Assembly (NCBI GenBank): GCA_903876765.1
Contig: CAIRBH010000038.1
Location: 1-52,089, forward strand
Source: an uncultured Pseudomonadota bacterium
Lineage (GTDB): Bacteria > Pseudomonadota > Gammaproteobacteria > Burkholderiales > Methylophilaceae
Direction of reading: 5' to 3'
Length of the DNA: 52,089 bases
The notes beneath the pieces are model-generated. The model worked only from the letters and a program-made list of their open reading frames with translations, had not been told where the DNA came from and made no database searches. The stretch's first letter is position 1, and every line of letters starts with the position of its first letter. Made by a program: the position numbers and the translations under genes. This document shows, in pieces, positions 36,094 through 45,136 of this stretch.

Positions 36094-36822
36094 ATGATTA
36101 AGTTAGGTGTCAATATCGATCACGTCGCCACAATACGCCAGGCGCGCGGTACAAAATATCCCAGCGTGGTGCAGGCCGCTTTGCGTGCCGAGCAGTCGGG
36201 CGCGGATAGCATTACTCTACATTTGCGTGAAGACCGCCGCCACATGCAAGATGCGGATGTACGAGCCTTGCGTAGCCTGCTACAAACCCGTATGAATTTA
36301 GAATGTGCGGTCACCGAAGAAATGATTAATATTGCCGTAGAGGTGGCACCGCAAGATGTTTGTTTAGTGCCAGAGCGCCGTGAAGAGCGTACCACCGAAG
36401 GCGGCTTAGACGTCATCGCAAATTTTGCACAAGTTGCTCGTGCCGTAAAACGTCTTAGTAACGCGGGCATTCGGGTGTCTTTGTTTATTGGCCCAGATAC
36501 AGCGCAAATTGATGCAGCTAAAAAAGCTGGTGCGCCTTTGATCGAATTACACACGGGCACGTTTGCCGATGCCGAACATTTACCGGCCAGACAATATGAA
36601 TTGCAGCGCATTAAAGATGCCGTCAAATACGCGCTCAGCTTAGGCCTAGTGGTCAATGCTGGCCACGGCTTGCATTATCATAATGTGCATGAAATCGCCT
36701 CAATAGAGGGCATAGACGAACTGAATATTGGCCATGCCATCGTCGCCCACGCGCTATTTGTAGGTTGGGATAATGCCGTGCGCGAAATGAAAGCCTTAGT
36801 CAAAGAATTTGCTTTTAAGTAG
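36094..36822 (+). CDS. pdxJ: Pyridoxine 5'-phosphate synthase
   Basis: PdxJ condenses 1-deoxyxylulose 5-phosphate with 3-amino-2-oxopropyl phosphate, the last ring-forming step of vitamin B6 synthesis. It has 242 residues. The N-terminal [17 protein letters not shown], the HLREDRRHM and the [11 protein letters not shown] motifs are present. PLP made here serves both cysteine desulfurases of this window. Confidence 0.97.
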   Translation: MIKLGVNIDHVATIRQARGTKYPSVVQAALRAEQSGADSITLHLREDRRHMQDADVRALRSLLQTRMNLECAVTEEMINIAVEVAPQDVCLVPERREERTTEGGLDVIANFAQVARAVKRLSNAGIRVSLFIGPDTAQIDAAKKAGAPLIELHTGTFADAEHLPARQYELQRIKDAVKYALSLGLVVNAGHGLHYHNVHEIASIEGIDELNIGHAIVAHALFVGWDNAVREMKALVKEFAFK

Positions 36823-36828
36823 CCAAAA

Positions 36829-37209
36829 ATGATTTTTGGCATAGGCACAGATATTGTAGAAGTGGCGCGCATTGAGGCCTCAATAGCCCAGTTTGGTGAT
36901 GAATTTGCCAAGCGTATCTTGGCCGACAGCGAATTTTCTGTGTATTTACAATCTCATATTAAAGCGCGTTTTTTAGCCAAACGCTTTGCCGCTAAAGAGG
37001 CGTTTTCTAAGGCGCTGGGAACAGGCTTGCGGGCACCTGCCACGTTTGAAAATATCGCCGTGACGCACGACGCATTAGGTAAGCCTATTTTGCAATTAGC
37101 ACCAGAATTGCAACTGTTTTTGCAGACTAAAAAAATCACGCAAACACATATCAGTATCAGTGATGAGCGCAATCTGGCTGCGGCATTTGTGGTGCTAGAA
37201 AGCATATGA
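36829..37209 (+). CDS. acpS: Holo-[acyl-carrier-protein] synthase
   Basis: AcpS transfers the phosphopantetheine arm from CoA to acyl carrier protein. It has 126 residues. The magnesium ligands are Asp8 in GIGTDIVEVARIE and Glu57 in RFAAKEAFSKALGTG. It starts six bases after pdxJ and overlaps the next gene by four bases (ATGA). Confidence 0.95.
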   Translation: MIFGIGTDIVEVARIEASIAQFGDEFAKRILADSEFSVYLQSHIKARFLAKRFAAKEAFSKALGTGLRAPATFENIAVTHDALGKPILQLAPELQLFLQTKKITQTHISISDERNLAAAFVVLESI

Positions 37210-38042
37210 CGCAGACAGAAACCATAGATGCTGCAAGGCGTTTTGGCGGGGTTTCACGCCTATATGGGCCAGATGGCATGGCTAAACTACGGGCGGCGCA
37301 TATTTGTATTATTGGCATTGGCGGGGTGGGCTCTTGGGCGGCAGAAGCGGCAGCGCGCAATGCTGTAGGCACGATCACCTTGATTGATTTAGATCATATT
37401 GCAGAATCCAATGTTAATCGGCAACTGCATGCCTTAGCCGGAGAATTTGGCAAGGCCAAAGTCACCGCCATGGCTGAGCGTATTAGACGCATTAATCCAG
37501 ATGCAGCAGTGATAGAGATTGAAGATTTTGTGACACCTGAAAACGTCGGTGAGCTTTTAACTAAGCAATTTTCTGGGGTGATTGATTGCATAGATGACGC
37601 AAAAGCCAAGGCTGCGATTGCTGCTTTTTGTGTTGCTAATAATATTCCATTAGTCATGACAGGCGCAGCTGGCGGCCGACTAGACGCCACACACATTAAA
37701 CAGGCTGATTTAAGTTTAGTCAGTCACGATAAATTGTTGGCTAAAGTGCGTCATTTATTGCGCCGAGATTATGGCTTTGCCAAAGCAGTTAATGCAAAAA
37801 ATAAGGCAAAAAAATTAGCCGTACCGTGTATTTATTCTGATGAAACTGTGCGGCTGCCAGAGCGTAGCTGTGAGCTGCCTGATCAAGAAGTTGAGGTGAC
37901 GGCTATTACTGGCTTGAACTGCGCCGGCTATGGCTCTAGTGTCTGCGTGACTGCGCCATTTGGCTTTGCCGCAGCAGGTTTGCTCATGCAACAATTGCTC
38001 AATACAGCAAAGCCTAAAGATACAATTTTAGCTACCCAATAA
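37206..38042 (+). CDS. tcdA: tRNA threonylcarbamoyladenosine dehydratase (TcdA/CsdL)
   Basis: TcdA is an E1-like enzyme that uses ATP to cyclise t6A to ct6A at position 37 of ANN-decoding tRNAs. It has 278 residues. The nucleotide-binding GIGGVGSWAAEA is at 37-48, and Asn-Arg-Gln in SNVNRQLHA and the CIDDAKAK segment are typical. Its partner sulfur-accepting desulfurase in E. coli is CsdA, so the extra desulfurase gene at 6472-7641 is a conceivable functional partner, though distant. It is coupled to acpS. Confidence 0.9.
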   Translation: MTQTETIDAARRFGGVSRLYGPDGMAKLRAAHICIIGIGGVGSWAAEAAARNAVGTITLIDLDHIAESNVNRQLHALAGEFGKAKVTAMAERIRRINPDAAVIEIEDFVTPENVGELLTKQFSGVIDCIDDAKAKAAIAAFCVANNIPLVMTGAAGGRLDATHIKQADLSLVSHDKLLAKVRHLLRRDYGFAKAVNAKNKAKKLAVPCIYSDETVRLPERSCELPDQEVEVTAITGLNCAGYGSSVCVTAPFGFAAAGLLMQQLLNTAKPKDTILATQ

Positions 38043-38064
38043 AGCGTAAATTTATTTCATTAAA

Positions 38065-38098
38065 TGGTCATCAATTTGTCACAATTGGCGCATACCAT
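38065..38098 (+). promoter_or_regulatory. Probable Pho box and -10 of the ppk promoter
   Basis: Two 7-bp direct repeats TGGTCAT and TTGTCAC are separated by CAAT (38065-38082), the 11-bp periodicity of a PhoB box whose consensus repeat is CTGTCAT. TACCAT at 38093-38098 lies ten bases further, where a PhoB-dependent -10 should be. This suggests induction of ppk under phosphate limitation. Confidence 0.6.
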
Positions 38099-38125
38099 TC
38101 AATAAATTAAATAGCTAAAAATTCT

Positions 38126-40204
38126 ATGCGCACAAAATTCCCACCTTTAAAATTACTCAATCGCGATATCAGCATCCTAGCGTTTAACGAGCGTGTATTG
38201 AGTGTTGCACAAAATACTGAATACCCACTGGTTGAGCGTTTGCGCTATATTTGCATCGTTTCGTCTAATTTAGATGAGTTTTTTGAAGTGCGTGCCGCGC
38301 CGCATGTTGATGCCATGCGAGATGACGAGCATAAAACTGATATTAATGTGCAAAGCTATGAAATGATTTCTGCTGCTGCTCATGCTTTGGTCGATAAGCA
38401 ATATAAAATTCTTAATACTGAATTAATGCCCGCCTTGGCTGCGCAAGGGGTACATTTGGTTTCACATAGCGATCGCACGTTAGAGCAAAAGCGTTGGGTT
38501 TCGCGTTATTTTGAAACAGATGTGCGTCCGCTCTTAGTACCCGTGGCGCTGGATCCCTCCCATCCTTTTCCGTTAGTTGCTAACAAATCGCTTAATTTTA
38601 TAGTGTTGCTAGGGGGCAGTGATGCCTTTGGCCGCAGTAACAATATTGCCATTGTCAAAGTGCCTAGGGTACTTCCCAGATTGATTAGATTGCCTAAGCA
38701 TTTGAGTGATAAGCAGCAAAAATTTGTTTCACTATCTAGTGTGATTCGCGCCCATTTGTCTAGCCTGTTTACTGGCCGTGAAGTCTTAAATTTTTCTCAG
38801 TTTAGGGTAACGCGGCATTCTGATTTAGCGGTTGATGAAGATGATGTAAAGAACCTGCGTACAGCGCTGCGTAAAGGCTTGGTACATCGCAATTTTGGTG
38901 AGGCAGTTCGATTAGAAGTCTCGCATGACTGCGATGAGAAATTAGCTAAATTATTATTACAGCAGTTTGATTTGCCCAAACAATCTTTGTATCGGGTCAA
39001 TGGTTTGGTTAATTTGGCGCGTTTGATGCAGTTGGCAGACTTAGCTGAAGGCAGTCAGCTTAAATTTAAGCCATTTGAGCCAGCCACCAGCTTGCAAATT
39101 GTGCCCAATCAGTCATTTTTTACCCAGTTAAAACAAAGAGATATATTAATTCACCAGCCTTATGAAAGTTTTGAATCCGTCATCGACTTTTTGCGTGAAG
39201 CGGTGAACGACCCGGATGTGCTCTCTATTCAACAAACGATTTACCGTACTGGCTCAGACCCGCGTATGCTGCATTTACTACAAGAAGCTGTACGCCGTGG
39301 CAAAGAAGTGATGGCCGTGGTTGAGCTGAAGGCAAGGTTTGATGAAGAGGCCAACATCAATTGGGCGGAAAGTTTAGAATCAGTGGGTGCGCAAGTGGTT
39401 TATGGTGTTGTTGGCTTGAAAACCCACGCAAAAATGCTGCTGGTGATGCGCCGTGAGGGTGCAGGCCTAAAATATTATGGGCATGTCTCTACGGGTAATT
39501 ACAACCCGAGAACGGCTAGGTTATATACCGATGTCAGTATGCTGACCGCAGACTTAGACATTACTCGCGATATGGAGCACTTATTTAGGCATATTGCTAG
39601 CCAAGTTAAATTGCCACGTATGAAAAAATTACTGGTGGCACCGTTTAATTTGCATAGGCAAATGCTACTTAAGATCAGAGCTGCAGAACTAGCAGCGGCA
39701 GCAGGCAAGCCTGCTCATATTATCTTAAAAATGAATGCGCTCACTGATGAGGCTTTGGTGATGGCTTTGGTAAAAGCAGGGCGCGCTGGTGTTGAAGTGG
39801 ATTTGATTTTGCGCGGCGCTTGTATTTTACCAGTAGATGCGCCAGGCTTGGATGGACGTATTCGCGTCCGTTCCATCATTGGCCGCCTATTAGAGCATTC
39901 TAGGGTGTTTTATTTCAATATTGATAGTGTTGAAAATATGTGGCTTGCCAGTGCCGACTGGATGAATCGCAATATGATGCGCCGCATTGAAATTGCCTGG
40001 CCGATTGATGATGTTAAAAATCGCGCACGTATTTTGCTAGAGTGTTGCCAAATGAGCTTAGATGACAATAAGAACGCTTGGCTACTAACGGAAGACGGCA
40101 GCTATATACCCACTGGTCAATCTATTAATGCCAAAGTCAAAGGTGCTGGGCAAGTAGCAGACTTTAATGTGCAGCAGCAGCTTATCAATCAATACACGCA
40201 TTAA
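38126..40204 (+). CDS. ppk: Polyphosphate kinase 1
   Basis: Ppk1 reversibly polymerises the gamma phosphate of ATP into polyphosphate. It has 692 residues. The autophosphorylated histidine is His453 (GHVSTGNYNPRTARLYTD) and the second catalytic histidine is His591 (EHSRVFYFN). The N-terminal four-helix domain (LNRDISILAFNERVL) and the two phospholipase D-like catalytic domains are complete. sixA follows after 19 nt. Confidence 0.97.
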   Translation: MRTKFPPLKLLNRDISILAFNERVLSVAQNTEYPLVERLRYICIVSSNLDEFFEVRAAPHVDAMRDDEHKTDINVQSYEMISAAAHALVDKQYKILNTELMPALAAQGVHLVSHSDRTLEQKRWVSRYFETDVRPLLVPVALDPSHPFPLVANKSLNFIVLLGGSDAFGRSNNIAIVKVPRVLPRLIRLPKHLSDKQQKFVSLSSVIRAHLSSLFTGREVLNFSQFRVTRHSDLAVDEDDVKNLRTALRKGLVHRNFGEAVRLEVSHDCDEKLAKLLLQQFDLPKQSLYRVNGLVNLARLMQLADLAEGSQLKFKPFEPATSLQIVPNQSFFTQLKQRDILIHQPYESFESVIDFLREAVNDPDVLSIQQTIYRTGSDPRMLHLLQEAVRRGKEVMAVVELKARFDEEANINWAESLESVGAQVVYGVVGLKTHAKMLLVMRREGAGLKYYGHVSTGNYNPRTARLYTDVSMLTADLDITRDMEHLFRHIASQVKLPRMKKLLVAPFNLHRQMLLKIRAAELAAAAGKPAHIILKMNALTDEALVMALVKAGRAGVEVDLILRGACILPVDAPGLDGRIRVRSIIGRLLEHSRVFYFNIDSVENMWLASADWMNRNMMRRIEIAWPIDDVKNRARILLECCQMSLDDNKNAWLLTEDGSYIPTGQSINAKVKGAGQVADFNVQQQLINQYTH

Positions 40205-40223
40205 ACTACGCTAGTTTTTCATC

Positions 40224-40715
40224 ATGGCAAACTTGATTTTATGGCGTCACGCAGAAGCAGAAATGCAAAGTGTCACAGGCGAAGACGCAGAGAGAGCGTT
40301 GACTAAACATGGCCGTAAAGATGCCGCTAGAATGGCCGCATGGCTAGACCAGCATTTGCCGAAAAATACCGAAATTATATCTAGCCCAGCGCGCCGATGT
40401 ATAGAGACGGTCGCGGCTTTACAGCAGTTAAACACGCCTAAACTAAGGCGTGAAGTCAAAGTGGCCGCGTTTTTGAGTGCCGATAGCTATGTGCATGCCA
40501 TAGCTAAACAGGTGTGTAACGACGATGTGAGTAAAACCATACTCATCGTCGGACATCAGCCCAATTTAGGTTTATTGATTAGCCAGCTGATAGGTATGCA
40601 AGCGGGGGCTTGCAGTGTAAAAAAAGGTGCAGTCTGGTGGTTACGCCAGCGGCACCTTGTTGCGGGCACTGCACCGCAAACTTATTTATTTGCAGTGCAG
40701 CAGCCACATTATTGA
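40224..40715 (+). CDS. sixA: Phosphohistidine phosphatase SixA
   Basis: SixA belongs to the histidine phosphatase (phosphoglycerate mutase-like) branch and removes phosphate from protein histidines. It has 163 residues. The RHAE motif has the nucleophile His9, the SSPARRCIET stretch holds conserved arginine, and the second histidine is in IVGHQPNLG. It is probably co-transcribed with ppk; that pairing recurs in bacteria and its meaning is unclear. Confidence 0.92.
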   Translation: MANLILWRHAEAEMQSVTGEDAERALTKHGRKDAARMAAWLDQHLPKNTEIISSPARRCIETVAALQQLNTPKLRREVKVAAFLSADSYVHAIAKQVCNDDVSKTILIVGHQPNLGLLISQLIGMQAGACSVKKGAVWWLRQRHLVAGTAPQTYLFAVQQPHY

Positions 40716-40745
40716 TAGTAAGATTAGTGAGTGACAAGCGCTCAC

Positions 40746-41222
40746 TTACTTCTTGTTAGGTCTGCCCGTTTTAATGGTGGGCACTTTAGCCATCACCACT
40801 TTTAGTGCGGCATCTGTCATTGCTGCAAGTTGCATAATGCCAGCACGCAATAATTCACTTTTTTTCGCAGGTTGACCCAGTTTTACTAGGCGTTCTTTGA
40901 GTACGGCAAATTGTGCGTATTCAGTTTTTGGCATGGTAAAGCTGTCACGCTCCATTTTTAGCTTGACGACTTTTTGCTTGGCTGGCTTAGCTGGGCTAGC
41001 TTTAGCTGCGGCAGGTTTAGCGGCCGCCGTTACTGGTTTTGCAGCAACTGGTTTTGCTGCTACTGGTTTAGCAATGACAGCTTTAGGCACCGCAGGCTTC
41101 TTGACCACTGCCTTAGTTACTGCTGGTTTGCTGGCAACTGCTTTGGTTACAGGTGCTTTTGTTGCCAGTACTTTATTAGCTGGAACGCTTATTGAAGCTG
41201 GCGTTGAGTTGGGTTTTGACAT
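40746..41222 (-). CDS. Histone H1-like Lys/Ala/Pro-rich protein with a C-terminal RHH-like domain
   Basis: This 158-residue protein is low-complexity over residues 15-85, with degenerate KPAV, KAVV and AKPVA repeats like those of bacterial H1-like proteins such as AlgP. Residues 88-145 look folded: a strand RDSFTMPKTEY followed by two helices (FAVLKERLVKLG, KKSELLRAGIMQLAAM), the layout of a ribbon-helix-helix DNA-binding domain. It ends in KTGRPNKK, similar to an AT-hook core. It lies between ppk-sixA (convergent) and ppx. Binding to DNA or polyphosphate is inferred; no enzyme motif is present. Confidence 0.8.
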   Translation of the reverse strand: MSKPNSTPASISVPANKVLATKAPVTKAVASKPAVTKAVVKKPAVPKAVIAKPVAAKPVAAKPVTAAAKPAAAKASPAKPAKQKVVKLKMERDSFTMPKTEYAQFAVLKERLVKLGQPAKKSELLRAGIMQLAAMTDAALKVVMAKVPTIKTGRPNKK

Positions 41223-41244
41223 GTTATTATCCTAATTAAACGGT

Positions 41245-41266
41245 GTAAACAGTTTATACTGTTTAC
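41245..41266 (-). promoter_or_regulatory. 22-bp palindromic operator-like site upstream of the H1-like gene
   Basis: Perfect 9-bp arms GTAAACAGT and ACTGTTTAC flank a 4-bp centre. On the minus strand the centre contributes TATAAA, a possible -10, about 25 nt upstream of the start codon, with TTGCAA fourteen bases further up as a poor -35. The symmetric site over a -10 suggests repression by a dimer, possibly by the gene's own RHH-like domain. Confidence 0.65.
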
Positions 41267-41300
41267 TTAGGCTTGCAAATGAATTTTTTATGACAATTGC

Positions 41301-42818
41301 CTAGGCTAAGCTTAGCTCAAATAGCCAGTTTGTTTTTTGCCATGCCAGCGTTTCTTCGTCTAATAAATAGTAAGACTGCGGATATTTTTCTGGCCAAGTT
41401 TTTGGCAAAGTTAACTGTATGGTATTTTGCGCTACATGCAGTTGAAAGCCTCGCAGATTAGGTGTTTGACGGGCATGACATAAAATTACGGCTAGGCGTA
41501 AGCAGATGAGCTGCATGACAAAAATGCGGTCAGAGAAGTCTGCTTCCAAGCGTTTTAATTTGCCTCTATAGCCTAAAATTAACAAGCTTAAACAATGTAA
41601 TTCACTTTGCGAAAAACCGGCTGGTTCGGCATGATCTAGTATGTAAGCACCATGCAGGTGTGCGTCTATCGGCGAAACTACGCAGCCTATTTCATGTAAC
41701 AAGCCTGCCCAATGCAGTTTGCGGCTATGCGTTTGTTGTTCATCTGGGGCAAATTGAATGTCGATACTTATTTTTTCAAATAGCTTTTCTGCAACATCGG
41801 CTACGGTTTTAGCGTGACGCTCATCTACATCAAACTTACGCGCTAAGCGCTGCACCGAGGCATTGCGTAAATCGACCATGGCATTATCTCTAGCCAGCAT
41901 GTCATACAGCAAGCCATGTCTGAGGGCGCCTTTAGCGACATTTAAGGTGTCTATTTTTAAAAAATCAAATGCGCCCAGCATAATGGCAAGGCCGCCAGCA
42001 ATCACTGCTTTACGATCCTCTTTTAGACCGAGTAAGCGCAATTTATCGGTATGTTTGGCGCGTAATAATTCTTCGCGCAGCCAGAGTAGGCCTTCTTTAG
42101 TGATGATGTCGGCGGGTCTGCCATATTGCACTAACACGTCGGCAATCGCGCCCACCGTGCCCGATGCGCCATAAGCGACATCCCAATGTTTATGGCTAAA
42201 ATTGACGCCTAAAGTATCAAAAATAGATTCTGCGGCAATTTCTGCACGGGTAAAAGCGTTTTCGGTTAAATCGCCATGAGCAAAATGTTTGAGTGACCAA
42301 GCTACCGAGCCTACATGCAGTGAGGCAGTATGTTGCGCTTGAAAGCCTTGCCCTAAAATAAACTCAGTTGAGCGACCGCCAATATCAATCACTAAGCGCC
42401 TTTCATTGGATTGCGGTAAAAAGCGGCTCACGCCTTGATAGATTAAGCGCGCTTCTTCTACCCCAGAAATCACTTCAACATCAAAGCCTAGGGCTTTTTT
42501 AGCCATTTTAATAAACACATCACGATTATTTGCCTCGCGCAAAGTTTGGGTGGCAACCGCACGAACATGAGAGGGCGCAAAGCCTTGAATGCGCTCGCCA
42601 AATCTGGCTAGACAGCGTATGCCACGCTCCATCGCTTCAACCGTGAGGTTGCGATTTTCATCCAAATCGCCACCTTGCCTGACAGGCTCTTTTAAATACT
42701 CAACGCGCTGAATATGGCCACTATCTAGCTGGCCGATTTCCAGCCTAAAACTATTAGAGCCTAAGTCTATTGCGGCGAGTAAGGATTTATCTGCGGGCAT
42801 ATTGGGTTTATTTTCCAT
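41301..42818 (-). CDS. ppx: Exopolyphosphatase / guanosine pentaphosphate phosphohydrolase (Ppx/GppA)
   Basis: This enzyme hydrolyses terminal phosphates of polyphosphate and possibly pppGpp. It has 505 residues. The ASKHA-type N-terminal motif AAIDLGSNSFRLEIG, the catalytic GVEEARLIYQGV stretch and the RLVIDIGGRSTEFILG phosphate loop are present, and the C-terminal HD-like helical domain follows. It is divergent from htpG and oriented toward the H1-like gene, which follows after 78 nt. Ppx and GppA cannot be told apart with certainty, but the proximity to ppk favours Ppx. Confidence 0.92.
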   Translation of the reverse strand: MENKPNMPADKSLLAAIDLGSNSFRLEIGQLDSGHIQRVEYLKEPVRQGGDLDENRNLTVEAMERGIRCLARFGERIQGFAPSHVRAVATQTLREANNRDVFIKMAKKALGFDVEVISGVEEARLIYQGVSRFLPQSNERRLVIDIGGRSTEFILGQGFQAQHTASLHVGSVAWSLKHFAHGDLTENAFTRAEIAAESIFDTLGVNFSHKHWDVAYGASGTVGAIADVLVQYGRPADIITKEGLLWLREELLRAKHTDKLRLLGLKEDRKAVIAGGLAIMLGAFDFLKIDTLNVAKGALRHGLLYDMLARDNAMVDLRNASVQRLARKFDVDERHAKTVADVAEKLFEKISIDIQFAPDEQQTHSRKLHWAGLLHEIGCVVSPIDAHLHGAYILDHAEPAGFSQSELHCLSLLILGYRGKLKRLEADFSDRIFVMQLICLRLAVILCHARQTPNLRGFQLHVAQNTIQLTLPKTWPEKYPQSYYLLDEETLAWQKTNWLFELSLA

Positions 42819-42967
42819 AGCGTGTTAGGTGGCTTGCCCAGACTTGGCTAGGCTCTTTTTATTGAAAAAACAGTATTATTGTTTATTTTGTCATTATAGT
42901 TTGAAAGTTTTATGACAAAGTAATATTTCATCTAAAGTCTGATCATTTATTCTCATTAAAAATGTGG

Positions 42968-42993
42968 CTTGAAAAATCTAGGCTTAGCCCCAT
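42968..42993 (+). promoter_or_regulatory. Sigma-32 heat-shock promoter of htpG
   Basis: CTTGAAA at 42968-42974 and CCCCAT at 42988-42993 are separated by 13 nt, a near-perfect heat-shock promoter. It lies 45 nt upstream of the htpG ATG, which has a GAGGAG ribosome site. Confidence 0.85.
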
Positions 42994-43038
42994 TAAAGTT
43001 GTATCGTTTTTTTACTATCACATTGAGGAGCTTAATTT

Positions 43039-44940
43039 ATGGCCAAAGACACCAGTGCAAAACAGACTGCACAAAAACAATCTATGCCTTTTCAGGCAGA
43101 GGTAAAGCAGCTTTTGCAATTGATGATTCATTCGCTATACAGCAATAAAGAGATTGTTTTACGTGAGTTAATTTCTAATGCATCGGATGCCGCAGATAAA
43201 TTGCGTTTTGAGGCCATTGCCAATGGCGCGCTGTATGAAGGTGACAGTGAGTTAACCATTCGTATCGCTTTTGATAAAGCGGCGCGCACCTTGAGTATTA
43301 GCGATAACGGCATAGGCATGAGCCGCGACGAGGTGATTGCCAATATTGGTACGATCGCTAAATCTGGCACTAAAGAATTCTTTAATGCTTTGTCTGGCGA
43401 CCAAGCCAAAGATGCTAATTTAATAGGTCAATTTGGTGTGGGGTTTTATTCAGCCTTTATTATTGCTGATAAAGTCAGTTTAACGACGCGCCGAGCAGGT
43501 GCGGCTGAGGCGGTGCGTTGGGAATCTGCGGGTGAAGGCGACTTTACCCTAGAGGCGGCCGATAAGGCGACGCGCGGCACAGAAGTGGTGTTGCACTTAC
43601 GTGACGGTGAAGATGAGTTTTTAAACGACTGGAAGCTTAAAAGTATTATTCGCAAGTATTCAGACCATATCACCTTGCCGATAGTGATGAAAAAATCCGA
43701 GTGGAAAGATGGCGAGCAAGTAGCTACCGATGAAGATGAAACGGTGAATAAAGCCTCTGCATTATGGGCACGCAGTAAAAATGATATTACTGAAGAAGAA
43801 TATCAAGAGTTTTACAAGCACGTTTCGCATGATTTTGAAAATCCGCTAAGCTATACGCATAGTCGGGTTGAAGGCAAGCAAGAATATATTTCATTGCTGT
43901 ATATTCCGAGTAAAGCGCCGTTTGACTTGTACGACCGCGAGCGTCGGCATGGCATTAAGTTATATGTCAAACGGGTGTTTATTATGGAAGACGCTGAAAA
44001 GTTGATGCCACAATATTTGCGTTTTGTCCGTGGCGTGATTGATAGCGCCGATTTACCGCTCAACGTGTCGCGCGAGATTTTGCAATCTAGCCGTGATGTT
44101 GATGCGATTAAAGCTGGCTCTGTGAAAAAAGTCTTAAGCTTGCTAGAAGATATGCGCGACAACAAGGCTGAAGACTATGCGAAATTCTACAAAGAATTTG
44201 GCCGTGTGCTCAAAGAAGGGCCTGGTGAAGATATTGCTAATAAAGATAGAATTGCTGGTTTGTTAAGATTCGCCTCCACCAAGGCTGATAATGATGTGCA
44301 AGATGTTTCTCTAAAAGACTACATTGCGCGTATGCAGGCTGAGCAAGATGTGATTTATTACATCACCGCTGAAAGCTTTGCGGCGGCGCAGCACAGCCCG
44401 CACTTAGAAATTTTCCGCAAAAAAGGCATAGAAGTGTTATTGATGTCTGACCGTGTTGACGAATGGCTATTAGGCAGTTTGACTGAGTTTGAAGGCAAAA
44501 AATTACAGTCGATTGCCAAAGGCGATTTAGATTTAGGCAAGCTAGAATCAGATACCGAAAAAGAAATACAAAAGAAAATTGAAGAAGAGGCTAAATCTTT
44601 AGTTGAGAAGATTAAAACTACTTTAGCTGAGCAGGTTAAAGAGGTGCGAGTCACGCATAGGTTGACTGATTCGCCAGCTTGTTTGGTGAGTGATGCCAAT
44701 GATTTATCAGGTAATTTGGCGCGTATGCTAAAAGCGGCAGGGCAAGCCGCGCCAGAGACCAAGCCTATACTTGAGATTAATCCTAATCATAAACTGATTA
44801 AGCGCTTGGCAGCCGAAAGCGCCGAGGCCTTGTTCTCTGACCTTGCATTGGTGTTGTTTGACCAAGCGCTGTTGGCTGAAGGCGGCACGCTGGACGATCC
44901 AGCTAGCTTTGTAAAGCGTATGAATAGTTTAATTAATTGA
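43039..44940 (+). CDS. htpG: Chaperone HtpG (Hsp90)
   Basis: HtpG is the bacterial Hsp90, an ATP-dependent chaperone. It has 633 residues. The GHKL-type ATP site includes [28 protein letters not shown] and [11 protein letters not shown]. Middle and dimerisation domains follow and are of normal length. The sigma-32 promoter upstream and the terminator downstream indicate a single-gene unit. Confidence 0.97.
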   Translation: MAKDTSAKQTAQKQSMPFQAEVKQLLQLMIHSLYSNKEIVLRELISNASDAADKLRFEAIANGALYEGDSELTIRIAFDKAARTLSISDNGIGMSRDEVIANIGTIAKSGTKEFFNALSGDQAKDANLIGQFGVGFYSAFIIADKVSLTTRRAGAAEAVRWESAGEGDFTLEAADKATRGTEVVLHLRDGEDEFLNDWKLKSIIRKYSDHITLPIVMKKSEWKDGEQVATDEDETVNKASALWARSKNDITEEEYQEFYKHVSHDFENPLSYTHSRVEGKQEYISLLYIPSKAPFDLYDRERRHGIKLYVKRVFIMEDAEKLMPQYLRFVRGVIDSADLPLNVSREILQSSRDVDAIKAGSVKKVLSLLEDMRDNKAEDYAKFYKEFGRVLKEGPGEDIANKDRIAGLLRFASTKADNDVQDVSLKDYIARMQAEQDVIYYITAESFAAAQHSPHLEIFRKKGIEVLLMSDRVDEWLLGSLTEFEGKKLQSIAKGDLDLGKLESDTEKEIQKKIEEEAKSLVEKIKTTLAEQVKEVRVTHRLTDSPACLVSDANDLSGNLARMLKAAGQAAPETKPILEINPNHKLIKRLAAESAEALFSDLALVLFDQALLAEGGTLDDPASFVKRMNSLIN

Positions 44941-44976
44941 ATGGTTTGATTAATTAAAGATTTTCTCTGACCTAAG

Positions 44977-45010
44977 CCCGCTCAGACTTAATAACTTGAG
45001 CGGGTTTTTT
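44977..45010 (+). terminator. Rho-independent terminator after htpG
   Basis: The arms CCCGCTCA and TGAGCGGG (with ...CAAGTT in between) form an 8-bp GC-rich stem followed by TTTTTT, about 36 nt past the htpG stop. Confidence 0.88.
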
Positions 45011-45136
45011 GTCGCTAAATTTCGGGTTGTTGTTAGCGCGCTGCCCTGTCAAATAACATTCATTATATAGCTGGCACATTATTTGCTAAAATACACCCTA
45101 ACCACGATTGATATATAAATGCACTAAAAGGCCAGC

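Noticed and set aside
36120-36656. 178-codon minus-strand open frame
   Set aside because: It is entirely antisense to pdxJ, whose motifs are complete, and has no recognisable domain.
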